A stretch of 64,000 nt of DNA from Parabacteroides goldsteinii DSM 19448 = WAL 12034. Its GTDB lineage: Bacteria; Bacteroidota; Bacteroidia; Bacteroidales; Tannerellaceae. The stretch's first letter is position 1. Every line of letters starts with the position of its first letter. The notes under the pieces are model-generated. The model did not search any database. It worked only from the letters and a program-made list of their open reading frames with translations, and had not been told where the DNA came from. Position numbers and translations under genes: made by a program. The DNA lies in contig NZ_KQ033913.1 in assembly GCF_000969835.1 (NCBI RefSeq), forward strand, positions 998,194 to 1,062,193, in the 5' to 3' direction. Shown piece by piece: positions 42,645 through 50,678 of the stretch.

Positions 42645-45641
42645 ATGAAACAAATGAGTGAAATAAGGAACAAACATTGGATTCGCCTGTTTGGCTGTTT
42701 GGTTTTACTTTGGATAGTCGGTTGTACACAGGCAGACGTGGATGATGATATTCTTTTGCCTACGCTGAAAGAAGTGGATGCCGGTTTTAATCTGAATGTC
42801 CTGGCAAACCATATACCGGTAACCCGCAGCATACTGTTTACTGCCGATGGCACTATGGAATCGGATTCGATCGGTACTCGTGCAGCTACTCCGCTGGAAG
42901 AGGCACAGGAAAGTAAGATTGCCAGTGTCTGGGTGGGGCAATATGTTGGCGGTAAGCTTTTGTATGCTAAATATATTTCTTCATTAACTGGCAATACACT
43001 TAATATTAAATTGAAACATGATAGAGAAGGTTCAGAATCTCATGTGTGGTTCATTGCTAATATGGGTGACCAGGGAGAGATAGCAACCGAAACTGCTTTG
43101 AAAAAGTTGCTGTTGACGTATGTTTCGACCGAAACTGGATTACCCCAAAGTAATCTGTGTGGAATGACAGGGATGTGGAGCGGGATGGTACAAGAAGGGG
43201 GAGTAAAAGATATCAGGGTGAATTTATCCCGTATGGTGGCTAAGATATCGTTTACTTATTCGATCGCCGGAGAGGGGTTTACTTTTACTCCTAATACTGT
43301 GACATTGAACTCGGTTCCGCAGAAAATGCAGGTTGATGTACCTGAAAACCAGTTGGTAGGTATGACATATACAGATTATACCGGAATAGCGGATAGAGAC
43401 GGTGCTACCATGTATTGGTATCTACCGGAGAATATGGCGGGTATTGTCAGTGATGGGAACGCAATCGACTCAGAAAAGAAGAAGATCGGTATGGGGGTGA
43501 CAAATGCTACTTATATCGAATTGACGGGTACGGCTGTGCAGGGGGGAGTGACATATAACAATGTTGTATTCCGTTTTTATCCGGGTGATGGAATGAATAA
43601 TTACAATATCGAGCGTAACTATCATTATGTAATGAAGGTGACGTTGGTCGGTATAGATATTTCCGATGAACGTATTACGGTAAATGAGATACCGCCAATA
43701 GAGGTCGATCCAGGAAAGATGCCGGCAGAGAAGGGGGGGATGAAAGAGGTACAGATCACCGCCCGTCCGGGGCAGGCGTGGTCTTTCGATTTGGAAGAAT
43801 GGTTGTCGGCAATGATAGGAGGTGTGGTTGCCGGAACTGGGGTAACAGTAAGCCATCACGGGCCTGCTATGGTTACTTTCCAGTCGGTATCTGCCAATCC
43901 GAAAGCCGAAGACAGGAGTGTGACTTTTTCTGTAAATGTGAACGGAGAGAATCAGGAGATAACCATTACGCAGGAAGGATCCGCCTTGTCTAAAGGGAGT
44001 GATGTTATCTCTTTAGGCGCGGCAGAGGGTTCGGAAGGGGCTTCTTCCTTTACTACTACAAAAGGTTTACCATGGCTGGCTGCCTTAAGCGGGGAGAATT
44101 GGTGGAATTGGGCAGACGATAATCCTGCTTTTTCAGGAGATGAAGCCACGGGGACTGAGCAGTCTTTGAAAATAAAAGCGACAGCCAGTAACCCCTTGGC
44201 TTCGGAACGGAGTGGAAAGATAACAGTGAGTGCCGGTGCATCGATAGCTGAGATAGGTTATACAGGCTTGAAAGAGGAAATAGTGGTACAGCAAGCAGGT
44301 TCCAAGGTAGAAGGTTCGAGCATGGAAGTAAATCCGGAAGCAGCTAATAATCAAACATCGTCGTTTGTCGCTACATCCGGCTTGGACTGGGTGGCAAAGG
44401 TAACGGAAGGTGACTGGATTACATTGGTTGGTGCGACCTCAGGTTCTCAAACAACGGGAAAAGCACAGAATGTGACTTTTAATATCGCTGTCAATCCCTC
44501 TTCTTCTGCGCGAAACGGCGAGATAGTTGTTCGTGCTGGGGATGAAATCGGCGGACCAACCGGAACAATAAAGGTGAATCAGAAAGCTTCTACACTGACA
44601 GTATCTGCCAGTCCCACAACGTTGGCTGCAACAAAGGACGCTGCCGGAACACTCTCTTTTAAAGGAACTTCGGGATTATCTTTTTCTATTACCAAGCCTG
44701 ATTGGCTGACACTGACCGGTACTATTCCGGAAACAATGAATGGAAACGAACAGAATCTGGGATATAAAACAAGCGAGGTGAATCTCAATAGCACAGAAAT
44801 ATCGGGCGATATAACAGTGAAAGCAGGAAATATAGAAAATAAAGTGGTAGTTAAACAATCGGGCTCCACATTTACGGTGTCTGAAACTGAACTGTCTTTA
44901 GAAAAGGATGCGACTTTAGGTAGTGTAAAGGTAAAGGGAACCTACGGTCTACCTTGGACAGTCAGTCCAGCTGGCGGAACAAACGCTATCACTCCCTCGA
45001 TCGACTCTTCTATTGCAGACGGTTCGGAGCAAGTATTAACATTTAATGCAACTGAAAATATGGGGAGTGCCCGTTCTGCAACATTTACTATTGCTGTAAC
45101 CGGTGGTGATCATTCAAAAACAGTAAAGGTTAATCAAGCAGGAGATTTAACAAAGATTACTGTTACAATTAATCAGCAAGTATTGAGAAGTTATTATACT
45201 CAGATGACTAAAGATGGGGGCAATTGGAAACTATATCCTCCTTTTGATGCAGGTGGAACAGATATGGCTGAATCTCATGGCGTAACAGTTAATTTATCAG
45301 AGTCGCCTACAATGAACGGTTCTTATTCTATACAAGTACAAAAAAGCCAGAACCCTAGTGTTTTAACACAAATAAATACGAAGAGTTATTGTTCCAAATT
45401 GGATGAAGATGGCACAGGTTGGCGCTTACCTACTCAAATAGAGTTACATGCCATGTATATGAATAAAGAATATATAGAGGGTATTAAAGGTTCTGGTACA
45501 TTCTTCGGCAGTTACTATTGGAGTAGCTCAATATATGGTGGAAATGGTAAATTTTGTTTATTGCGCTTAAGCGATGGCACATTCAATTATTTAACCACGA
45601 ATAATCCCTATTATATTCGTTGTGTCCGGGATAACTATTGA
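42645..45641 (+). CDS. Large tip-adhesin candidate: DUF4906-like head, BACON repeats, Lcl/DUF1566-like C-terminus
   Basis: A 998-residue lipoprotein, Cys27 (IVGC). Residues 30-360 resemble the DUF4906 fimbrillin-clan head (PVTRSILFTADG, VWVGQYVGGKLLYAKYI, NYHYVMKVTLVGID). Four to five BACON-type units of about 85-100 residues follow (370-860); each ends in a VxVxQxG strand such as EITITQEGS, EIVVQQAGS, KVNQKAS, VVVKQSGS and VKVNQAG. The last 120 residues are like the Lcl/DUF1566 C-lectin-type fold: YCSKLDEDGTGWRLPTQIELHAMYMN, then YYWSSS and YIRCVRDNY. As last structural gene it is the likely pilus tip. Its ending resembles the FISUMP end of the 1371-residue protein of locus 1. Confidence 0.78.
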   Translation: MKQMSEIRNKHWIRLFGCLVLLWIVGCTQADVDDDILLPTLKEVDAGFNLNVLANHIPVTRSILFTADGTMESDSIGTRAATPLEEAQESKIASVWVGQYVGGKLLYAKYISSLTGNTLNIKLKHDREGSESHVWFIANMGDQGEIATETALKKLLLTYVSTETGLPQSNLCGMTGMWSGMVQEGGVKDIRVNLSRMVAKISFTYSIAGEGFTFTPNTVTLNSVPQKMQVDVPENQLVGMTYTDYTGIADRDGATMYWYLPENMAGIVSDGNAIDSEKKKIGMGVTNATYIELTGTAVQGGVTYNNVVFRFYPGDGMNNYNIERNYHYVMKVTLVGIDISDERITVNEIPPIEVDPGKMPAEKGGMKEVQITARPGQAWSFDLEEWLSAMIGGVVAGTGVTVSHHGPAMVTFQSVSANPKAEDRSVTFSVNVNGENQEITITQEGSALSKGSDVISLGAAEGSEGASSFTTTKGLPWLAALSGENWWNWADDNPAFSGDEATGTEQSLKIKATASNPLASERSGKITVSAGASIAEIGYTGLKEEIVVQQAGSKVEGSSMEVNPEAANNQTSSFVATSGLDWVAKVTEGDWITLVGATSGSQTTGKAQNVTFNIAVNPSSSARNGEIVVRAGDEIGGPTGTIKVNQKASTLTVSASPTTLAATKDAAGTLSFKGTSGLSFSITKPDWLTLTGTIPETMNGNEQNLGYKTSEVNLNSTEISGDITVKAGNIENKVVVKQSGSTFTVSETELSLEKDATLGSVKVKGTYGLPWTVSPAGGTNAITPSIDSSIADGSEQVLTFNATENMGSARSATFTIAVTGGDHSKTVKVNQAGDLTKITVTINQQVLRSYYTQMTKDGGNWKLYPPFDAGGTDMAESHGVTVNLSESPTMNGSYSIQVQKSQNPSVLTQINTKSYCSKLDEDGTGWRLPTQIELHAMYMNKEYIEGIKGSGTFFGSYYWSSSIYGGNGKFCLLRLSDGTFNYLTTNNPYYIRCVRDNY

Positions 45642-45678
45642 TGAAAGAATATAGTTAAACACGTAAAGAAAACATATT

Positions 45679-45957
45679 ATGAACAAAGCAGATTTAGTAA
45701 ACGAATTAGCAGAGAAAATGGGTATTTCGCAGAAACAGTCCCGTAAGTTTATCAATACTTTTCAGGCAATACTGACAGAGAGGGTAAAAGAGGATGAAAT
45801 AGTACTTCAGGGTTTCGGTACTTTCAAAGCCTGGGAACAGGCTGAACGTACAGGCCGCAACCCTCGTACCGGCATTTCCTGTAAGATACCGGCCCGTAGG
45901 AGTGTGAAGTTTAAGCCTGGTAAGTTTTTGCTTAGAGATTTGAACCTATCCAAATAG
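45679..45957 (+). CDS. HU-family DNA-binding protein
   Basis: A 92-residue histone-like protein, normal length for HU. NKADLVNELAEKMGISQKQSRKFINTFQAIL forms the dimer helices, VLQGFGTFKAWEQAERTGRNPRTGISCKIPARRSVKFKPGKFL the beta-arms with the typical GFGTF and RNPRTG motifs. It lies 37 bp after the tip-adhesin gene and before a terminator, so it is probably co-transcribed with the fimbrial genes. An HU-like gene also ends locus 1; a role in promoter inversion or expression is possible but only inferred. Confidence 0.88.
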   Translation: MNKADLVNELAEKMGISQKQSRKFINTFQAILTERVKEDEIVLQGFGTFKAWEQAERTGRNPRTGISCKIPARRSVKFKPGKFLLRDLNLSK

Positions 45958-45966
45958 AGAGCAAAA

Positions 45967-46012
45967 GGGAGGTACAAGTGTTGACCATATAAAAATAGAC
46001 TTTGTGTCTCCC
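45967..46012 (+). terminator. Terminator at the end of fimbrial operon 2
   Basis: GGGAGGTACAA (45967-45977) pairs with TTGTGTCTCCC (46002-46012) with two G-T pairs, followed by TGTTTTTA. Confidence 0.55.
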
Positions 46013-46065
46013 TGTTTTTATTTTAGATTTCCCTCAATTATTTATTAACGCCTATCAGATATATC

Positions 46066-46557
46066 ATGAAGAAACAAAACAAATTAGAGGCATTATTCCC
46101 AAATGGAAAAGTGCCGGAAGTGAACGAATTTAACCGTAGCCTTGACAAAATGTCGAAGGAAGGCCGTAACCGTTTACGTGAAAAGATTTATAAAATTGCA
46201 TTTACCGTATGGTCAACCTTGCCTAAAAAGCACCAGAAGTTTATTGAAGAAGTTATCGTCCATGATCGGCAGTCATACGTTGATTTCATCATTGAAAAAA
46301 CAGTGATGACCTGTCTCCGTTGCCCCCTCCGGTTTCCCGTCTTGTTTATCCGGATGCTCCATTTAACGGAAGTAGTAGAGCGTACTGCGCAAACTTCAAT
46401 AAATCATTTATCAATGTCTGTTCTTATCTGTTTCCAAATTTGCGGCAAGATCGGTACGCTTGCCGGACATATTAGTAAAGGAGGGTTTACTTGCGAAGAG
46501 GTACTGGTGTTGGCGGGGAAGGTGAGGGTGGGGGATTATTGTGGGGATTTGAATTAA
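46066..46557 (+). CDS. Hypothetical protein, possibly frameshifted after residue 77
   Basis: I recognise no family. The first 77 residues (NKLEALFPNGKVPEVNEF, NRLREKIYKIAFTVWSTLP) look like a natural soluble helical protein. After the A6 run at 46295-46300 the annotated frame becomes cysteine-rich and unnatural (MTCLRCPLRFPVLFIRML). With one extra A, the frame instead continues as SDDLSPLPPPVSRLVYPDAP for about 60 residues and stops at a TAG near 46472. Either the gene is frameshifted or the assembly has a one-base error in the A-run. Confidence 0.45.
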   Translation: MKKQNKLEALFPNGKVPEVNEFNRSLDKMSKEGRNRLREKIYKIAFTVWSTLPKKHQKFIEEVIVHDRQSYVDFIIEKTVMTCLRCPLRFPVLFIRMLHLTEVVERTAQTSINHLSMSVLICFQICGKIGTLAGHISKGGFTCEEVLVLAGKVRVGDYCGDLN

Positions 46558-47366
46558 TAGTATTTTTCAATTCTACCAAATCTTGTTATTATTTTATTTT
46601 CTGATTCAATAGCTACGAGTGAACGTAATCCCCGATGAAAGAAGAGCATATCTACAAAATACTCCTTGTTGTTATATTCCAAGCGATATTGATTGCCCAT
46701 AAAGGTAAACCCTCGACCTAATTCCAAAATGAATGACTTGATTTTGGCGACCAACCGTTTCTCTAACTCTAATTCTTTGATGGGCTCTGCTATTCCAAGA
46801 AACCCTAAATTATAAGAACTCCTGAATACTTCATTGGCATAATCAGCTTGCGCTTCGGGCAGTGCAATATCAAAGTTATTACTTTTGATTTGCGTTTGCC
46901 TGTTGGCATAGGTATTCATCTTTATGGCATTGAGCAACAAATCTTTTTTCCATCCTTTTTGAACTGCTTCTTGAGAATAAAAAAATATTTGCTCCAACGT
47001 GAGTTCTTTATCTATAAGTAATATATTATGCCCCCAAGGTAAAACTGCAACGTTGCGTTGCAGTTTTATATCAGCTTGATAATAAAGCTCATAATGCCGT
47101 TTCATGTACCACAAATTACGAGGCGACAACCCCATATCTGGAAACTGTTCTTTTAGGTCAATAGACAATCTATTAACTACACCACTACCATATCCACCTG
47201 CTAAATTTTTTTCAAAGAGCAACTTACCTATATTCCAATATGCAGAGTTTACAGTCGTGTTTACCTGTCGGGCAATAGTGGCGCGAGCAGTCTGAATTTC
47301 TGCAACGGCTCGTTACAGTATTTGAGCGTACTCACTATTGTTTATTATCTTTATTTCTTTTGCCAT
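46554..47366 (-). pseudogene. Broken DUF1016 (YhcG/PDDEXK_3) nuclease gene with YdeI-like 3' end
   Basis: The original ATG is at 47366 (MAKEIKIINNSEYAQIL), but codon 18 is a TAA stop (47313-47315); the frame goes on as RAVAEIQTARATIARQVN, the normal DUF1016 N-terminus. The rest reads as DUF1016: SPRNLWYMKRHYELYY, ALPEAQADYANEVFRSSYNLGF, FTFMGNQYRLEYNNKEYFVDMLFFHRGLRSLVAIE. At this point the family's ELK and last 60 residues are gone and replaced by ENKIITRFGRIEKYY, which resembles the C-terminus of the YdeI protein at 50913. DUF1016 proteins are putative PD-(D/E)XK nucleases; this copy should be dead. Confidence 0.8.
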
Positions 47367-47369
47367 GAC

Positions 47370-47432
47370 TCATTCATTTTTATACCAGTCTATTAGCTCT
47401 TTTACATCAACCTGCAAAATTTCAGCTATCAT
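47370..47432 (-). pseudogene. C-terminal scrap of an XRE-type regulator
   Basis: Twenty codons (MIAEILQVDVKELIDWYKNE) end 3 bp before the DUF1016 start. The IAEILQVDVKELI segment is like the end of many XRE helix-turn-helix proteins (last helix of the domain plus linker). XRE genes often precede DUF1016 genes. No upstream part is left. Confidence 0.4.
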
Positions 47433-47500
47433 AAAATATAAAAAAATTTTGGATAATTATAAGTAAACAGTGAATTTACTAATGCGTAACTAACTAAAAT

Positions 47501-47535
47501 TCCGCTTCAAACGACCTATATGTTATAGAAGCGGA
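47501..47535 (+). terminator. Hairpin terminator
   Basis: TCCGCTTC (47501-47508) pairs with GAAGCGGA (47528-47535), with AA/TT extension, followed by GTTTTTTG. Confidence 0.6.
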
Positions 47536-47615
47536 GTTTTTTGTTTGAAACCAGCTACTAAACAGGTAGCGGATTCGCAACAGAAAGTCTTCGAATACCA
47601 GAGATTTGCTACATA

Positions 47616-47825
47616 ATGTGTAGCAAATTGACATGGAGTTACAATGGGTTGATAATGAAGGTGAATGATGCTAATGCACATTGCTTCTACCTAAAAGAAG
47701 CTACCCAGCAGTCATGGAGCGTTCGCCAATTGGAGCGCGATATCAATACATTATATTATCAGCGACTCTTATCGTTAAAAGATAAAAACGGAATAGACGG
47801 AATAATTTTCATTATTGAGATATAA
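47616..47825 (+). pseudogene. Fragment of a second DUF1016 (YhcG N-domain) gene
   Basis: The 69-codon frame contains WSYNGLIMKVNDANAHCFYLKEATQQSWSVRQLERDINTLYYQRLL, the middle of the DUF1016 N-terminal domain. Both sides have stops; the piece before it (KVFEYQRFAT) also looks related. It is on the opposite strand to the other DUF1016 pseudogene and belongs to a different copy, because that one still has its own version of the region. Confidence 0.7.
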
Positions 47826-48298
47826 TTATGAACTTGTAATGTGATTGTTTGCGGAGATTAATGTCTGTATTTGCCGTATAATATGCGGAGAATATAAGTG
47901 CTAATCTCCGCATACAGTATACTGGCATCACTTGTTTTCTATAAATAACTTATATTCTGTTATTCGATACCCTCTCGGGTATTTATTACGTGATTATATT
48001 AAAAAGAGTACCCGAAAGGATATCAAATTTGTTACGAGAAGTCATTAAATAACCTAAATCTATCCCTAAGAATCTCACGTAATAATCATTATTTCTCTGA
48101 AAAACGTTAAATAAGAACCTGAATCTATCAGTGTGATGGTTCGCGAAAAATGGTATTTTAAGATTTTGAATATTCCTAAAGTCTTATTATATACTGTTTT
48201 ACACGATGCTCTCACACCGATCTTTGCATATATACCTACCTGTACCTTTGTTTCGTTCCCCTGGAAACAGTAGTATTAATCATTAAAATAGAAAAGCT
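47826..48298. other. Intergenic leader region upstream of the HU-like cassette
   Basis: No gene is seen. GATACCCTCTCGGGTA (47966-47981) and TACCCGAAAGGATATC (48009-48024) form a 16-bp inverted repeat with two mismatches. ATTACGTGA and TCACGTAAT make an outer inverted pair. A loose direct repeat (TTAAATAA, then CCTRAATCTATC) occurs near 48045 and 48108. TACCTTTG at 48243-48250 is a perfect -7 box for the next gene, with TTTG at 48223-48226 as a possible -33 (16-bp spacer). Confidence 0.5.
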
Positions 48299-48742
48299 AT
48301 GACACTGAAATTTAGAAAGGTGCAGCGCAAGGTTCTTAGCGGTGACGATAAGGATAAGGTGAAGACTTATGCGATGGCGCGGTCGTCGAACTATTGCGAT
48401 ATGGATAAGTTGTGTGAATTGATCTCCAGCCGCTCGGCGATGTCGAGTGCTGATGTGAAGGCAATACTCGATTCGTTGAACTGGGCGATGAGCCTGGAAC
48501 TTCGTTCGGGTAGTATTGTACAGGTGGGTGAGTTCGGTAGTTTTCGTCTTTCGATTCGTTCGAAAGGGGCGGAGACGGCAGATGCTTTCAATGCTTCCCT
48601 GATAAAAAAGGCACGGGTGATATTCTCGCCGGGTACCAGTCTGCGCTGGATGAGTGAGATTGTGAAGTTTGAAGAAGATGAAGATACGAAACCTAAAAAA
48701 GAAGAAGGTTCCGGTGGAGATGACAGACCGGAAATTGAATAA
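48299..48742 (+). CDS. HU-like (HU-HIG type) DNA-binding protein
   Basis: A 147-residue protein of the Bacteroides histone-like HU_rel/HU-HIG type. TLKFRKVQRKVLSGDDKDKVKTYAMARSSNYCDMDKLCELI leads, followed by helices and the arm region IVQVGEFGSFRLSIRSKGAETADAFNASLIKKARVIFSPG. The acidic C-terminus (FEEDEDTKPKKEEGSGGDDRPEIE) shares the DRPEIE ending with the HU-like protein at 837-1583. It starts a cassette with a small membrane protein, an M15 peptidase and a lipoprotein. In Bacteroides, such HU-like genes often precede cell-wall hydrolase genes, for reasons not known to me. Confidence 0.85.
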   Translation: MTLKFRKVQRKVLSGDDKDKVKTYAMARSSNYCDMDKLCELISSRSAMSSADVKAILDSLNWAMSLELRSGSIVQVGEFGSFRLSIRSKGAETADAFNASLIKKARVIFSPGTSLRWMSEIVKFEEDEDTKPKKEEGSGGDDRPEIE

Positions 48743-48793
48743 TTGAAAATGGTAAATTGAGGATTACTTGATTGAAAGAGGAAAGGGGAACGT

Positions 48794-49012
48794 ATGAAAA
48801 AAAGACTGACTATTCAATTGGTAATGGCAATCCTGCTCGTAATGAGCGGGATTGTTCTTCTTTTCTCCGGTTTCTGGATTGCCCCGAAAGGGGAGATTCA
48901 TAATAGTGTGCTGGTGGCTTTCGGGGAAACCTGCACATTTGCCGGAGCTTTGTTTGGGGTGGATTATTCGTATAAAATTAAATCGGTACAAAATGAAAGA
49001 GAGGATAAGTAG
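48794..49012 (+). CDS. Small membrane protein, holin-like in placement
   Basis: A 72-residue protein with two hydrophobic segments (TIQLVMAILLVMSGIVLLFSGFW, about 5-28, and HNSVLVAFGETCTFAGALFGV, about 37-57) and a charged C-terminus (KIKSVQNEREDK). No family is recognised. Its last 20 bp overlap the M15 peptidase start. Small two-helix proteins directly before an endolysin-like gene are typical of holins, but nothing else proves this. Confidence 0.6.
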   Translation: MKKRLTIQLVMAILLVMSGIVLLFSGFWIAPKGEIHNSVLVAFGETCTFAGALFGVDYSYKIKSVQNEREDK

Positions 49013-49403
49013 GAATTTTACCTGGGAAGAAATGACGTATAGCCAGGTGGCGGTGGAGAACGGGTTGCTGAATGAGCCGCCGTTTGAGGTGAAGCAGGTT
49101 ATGATGGAGTTGGTGAAACGGTTGTTACAGCCGTTGCGGTTGGCTTATGGGAAGCCGATTGCGATCACAAGCGGTTACCGGAGTCCGGAGGTGAACAGGT
49201 TGGTGGGTGGCGTGTCTTCGAGCCAGCATATGAAAGGGGAGGCTGCGGATTGTTATGTGCCTGATCCGAAGGAGTTACTGGATGTGTTGCTTTATTGTAA
49301 GTTACCTTTCGATCAGGCAATTCTTTATAAACGAAAGAAGTTCTTGCATTTATCGTTTCGGGTAAATGGAGAGAATCGTTATCAGGTGATCATTAATAAA
49401 TGA
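48993..49403 (+). CDS. Peptidase M15A family (D-Ala-D-Ala carboxypeptidase-like) cell-wall hydrolase
   Basis: A 136-residue protein of the Peptidase_M15_3 type, without signal peptide. Metal and catalytic motifs are present: ITSGYRSPEVNRLVGG, SSQHMKGEAADC (His and Asp ligands) and KKFLHLSFR (third His). Starting at ATG 48993 gives MKERISRNFTWEEM, the usual N-terminus; the longer frame from 48852 lies in another gene. Phage endolysins and Bacteroides surface-locus hydrolases share this family. The gene before it could supply export. Confidence 0.85.
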   Translation: MKERISRNFTWEEMTYSQVAVENGLLNEPPFEVKQVMMELVKRLLQPLRLAYGKPIAITSGYRSPEVNRLVGGVSSSQHMKGEAADCYVPDPKELLDVLLYCKLPFDQAILYKRKKFLHLSFRVNGENRYQVIINK

Positions 49404-49415
49404 AGGGGGATAGGT

Positions 49416-49859
49416 ATGGATATGTGGGGTAGAAGTTTATTTGTTTCGGTTGGTTTGTTGGTTGTTTTGCTGCCCGGTTGTAGTGCCGGGCGGCGTAGTG
49501 TACAACACCGGGAGATAAGAGAGGAAGTGCATAGTATTCATAGTGATAGTATGTTGTTGAAAAATTTGTATCAGGCTTCCCGCAATAAGGTGATCGATAT
49601 AGAGCATATCGTGTTCGATAGCTGCCGGTTGAATGGGGTGCAGTCTGTTACTCATGTAGCTATTAAGGAACAGGGGGAGGAGGTGGTTGAGTCGGTTGTT
49701 AGTTCTGGTTCTGTAGATGAGAACTGTTTTGCCGGTTCTGATTCTTTTCAGAAAGGAAGTACTGTGGAGTTTTCTTATCCAAAGCGGATGTTGGTGATTG
49801 GGGCGGTGTTGTTGGTTTGTTCGTTATATATAGGTATAGCATTTAGAAAACAGAAGTAA
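49416..49859 (+). CDS. Small lipoprotein with C-terminal membrane segment, spanin-like in placement
   Basis: A 147-residue protein with lipobox-like Cys22 (LLPGC) and a C-terminal membrane helix (KRMLVIGAVLLVCSLYIGIAF). The region between is charged and may be coiled coil (HREIREEVHSIHSDSMLLKNLYQ). The gene lies 12 bp after the M15 peptidase. A lipoprotein with a coiled coil and membrane anchor could link the two membranes as spanins do, but similarity to a known spanin cannot be shown here. Confidence 0.6.
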   Translation: MDMWGRSLFVSVGLLVVLLPGCSAGRRSVQHREIREEVHSIHSDSMLLKNLYQASRNKVIDIEHIVFDSCRLNGVQSVTHVAIKEQGEEVVESVVSSGSVDENCFAGSDSFQKGSTVEFSYPKRMLVIGAVLLVCSLYIGIAFRKQK

Positions 49860-49860
49860 A

Positions 49861-49897
49861 CTCCCAAATCCAGTTATTCTTTTATTTTATTGATAAC
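49861..49897 (-). pseudogene. Scrap of a YdeI-like gene 3' end
   Basis: Reading the minus strand, ATCAATAAAATAAAAGAA and ATAACTGGATTTGGG align with the codons for INKTKENKIITGFG at the end of the intact YdeI gene (50913-51491), with a short deletion. A related piece also ends the DUF1016 pseudogene at 46554. Confidence 0.5.
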
Positions 49898-50006
49898 AAG
49901 GAATTTGCAGACATGGGTTCTTGGTGGCAAGGCAAGAACCATAAAGATCAGGATGAAATAGATATTATCGGATTGTATGCGGAAGAGAAACTGGATTTGT
50001 TCGCAT
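49889..50006 (+). pseudogene. DUF234 fragment of a DUF234-type ATPase gene
   Basis: The frame DNKEFADMGSWWQGKNHKDQ, then DEIDIIGLYAEEKLDLF is clearly the same domain as KEFRNIGSWWQSKKEKDPCEIDIIGIYADDKRAL on the other strand at 50012-50275. The similarity ends where the two copies meet tail to tail near 50008. It is a remnant of a second, inverted ATPase copy. Confidence 0.65.
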
Positions 50007-50011
50007 ACAGT

Positions 50012-50678
50012 TTACATATCTTCCATACAGAAATTTCTCACTTCAATATTGTATTTCGAAAGCACTTTATTTCGAACTATTTCAACTTTTTCATTGAAAT
50101 AGTCTGGGTTGAAGTTTTTGCGCTGTCGTTTTACTTCGGCGACTAATGCACGTTTATCATCTGCATAAATGCCTATTATATCTATTTCACAGGGATCTTT
50201 TTCTTTTTTGCTTTGCCACCATGAACCAATATTTCTGAACTCTTTACTTTCGATCATCATCTGCCTAAAATACATTTCAAGTGTTAACCCTGAATAGGTC
50301 GGATAGTCTTTTTTTATAATTTCTCCAAGTTGGTCCAGGTTTTCTGTTTCAATGAGATAATGATATTTGATGAAATATCGGAACCAAAATCGTAGGAATA
50401 AGTCGGAAATTTCAAAACGAACGGTTTGTGTACCTTCTTTTGCAAAAATAGGCCGTTTCTTTGCTAGCTATTGCAAATTGGCTGCAAAGCTGAGCTTCAT
50501 TGCTTCGGCCTACAAAGAAATAAACAGTTGGTGTTTCTTCACAACTTTTGAGGATAAGCTTTGTTTTTCCAATGCGTCTGCGTCCGGTTAAGACCGTCAT
50601 TTGTGAATGGTTATTAAAAGCGATCTTCCTTGTTTTATCCAACAGTTTCAGTTCTATTTCACGATTATAAAATTTCAT
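50012..50678 (-). pseudogene. AAA ATPase with DUF234 domain, internally deleted
   Basis: The N-terminal 75 residues are intact (MKFYNREIELKLLDKTRKIAF, Walker A LTGRRRIGKTKL). At about 50450 the frame jumps: the natural continuation RPIFAKEGTQTVRFEISDLF and FLRFWFRYFIKYHYLIETEN is in another frame and runs open to EVRNFCMEDM at 50012. Around 150 residues of the middle, including Walker B, are missing, so the protein should not work. Full-length relatives have an N-terminal ATPase domain, winged helix and C-terminal DUF234. Confidence 0.75.

Noticed and set aside
47045..47070. Palindrome around ACTGCAACGTTGCGTTGCAGT
   Set aside because: It lies in coding sequence for a normal DUF1016 segment (KLQRNVAVLPWG), so it needs no further explanation.
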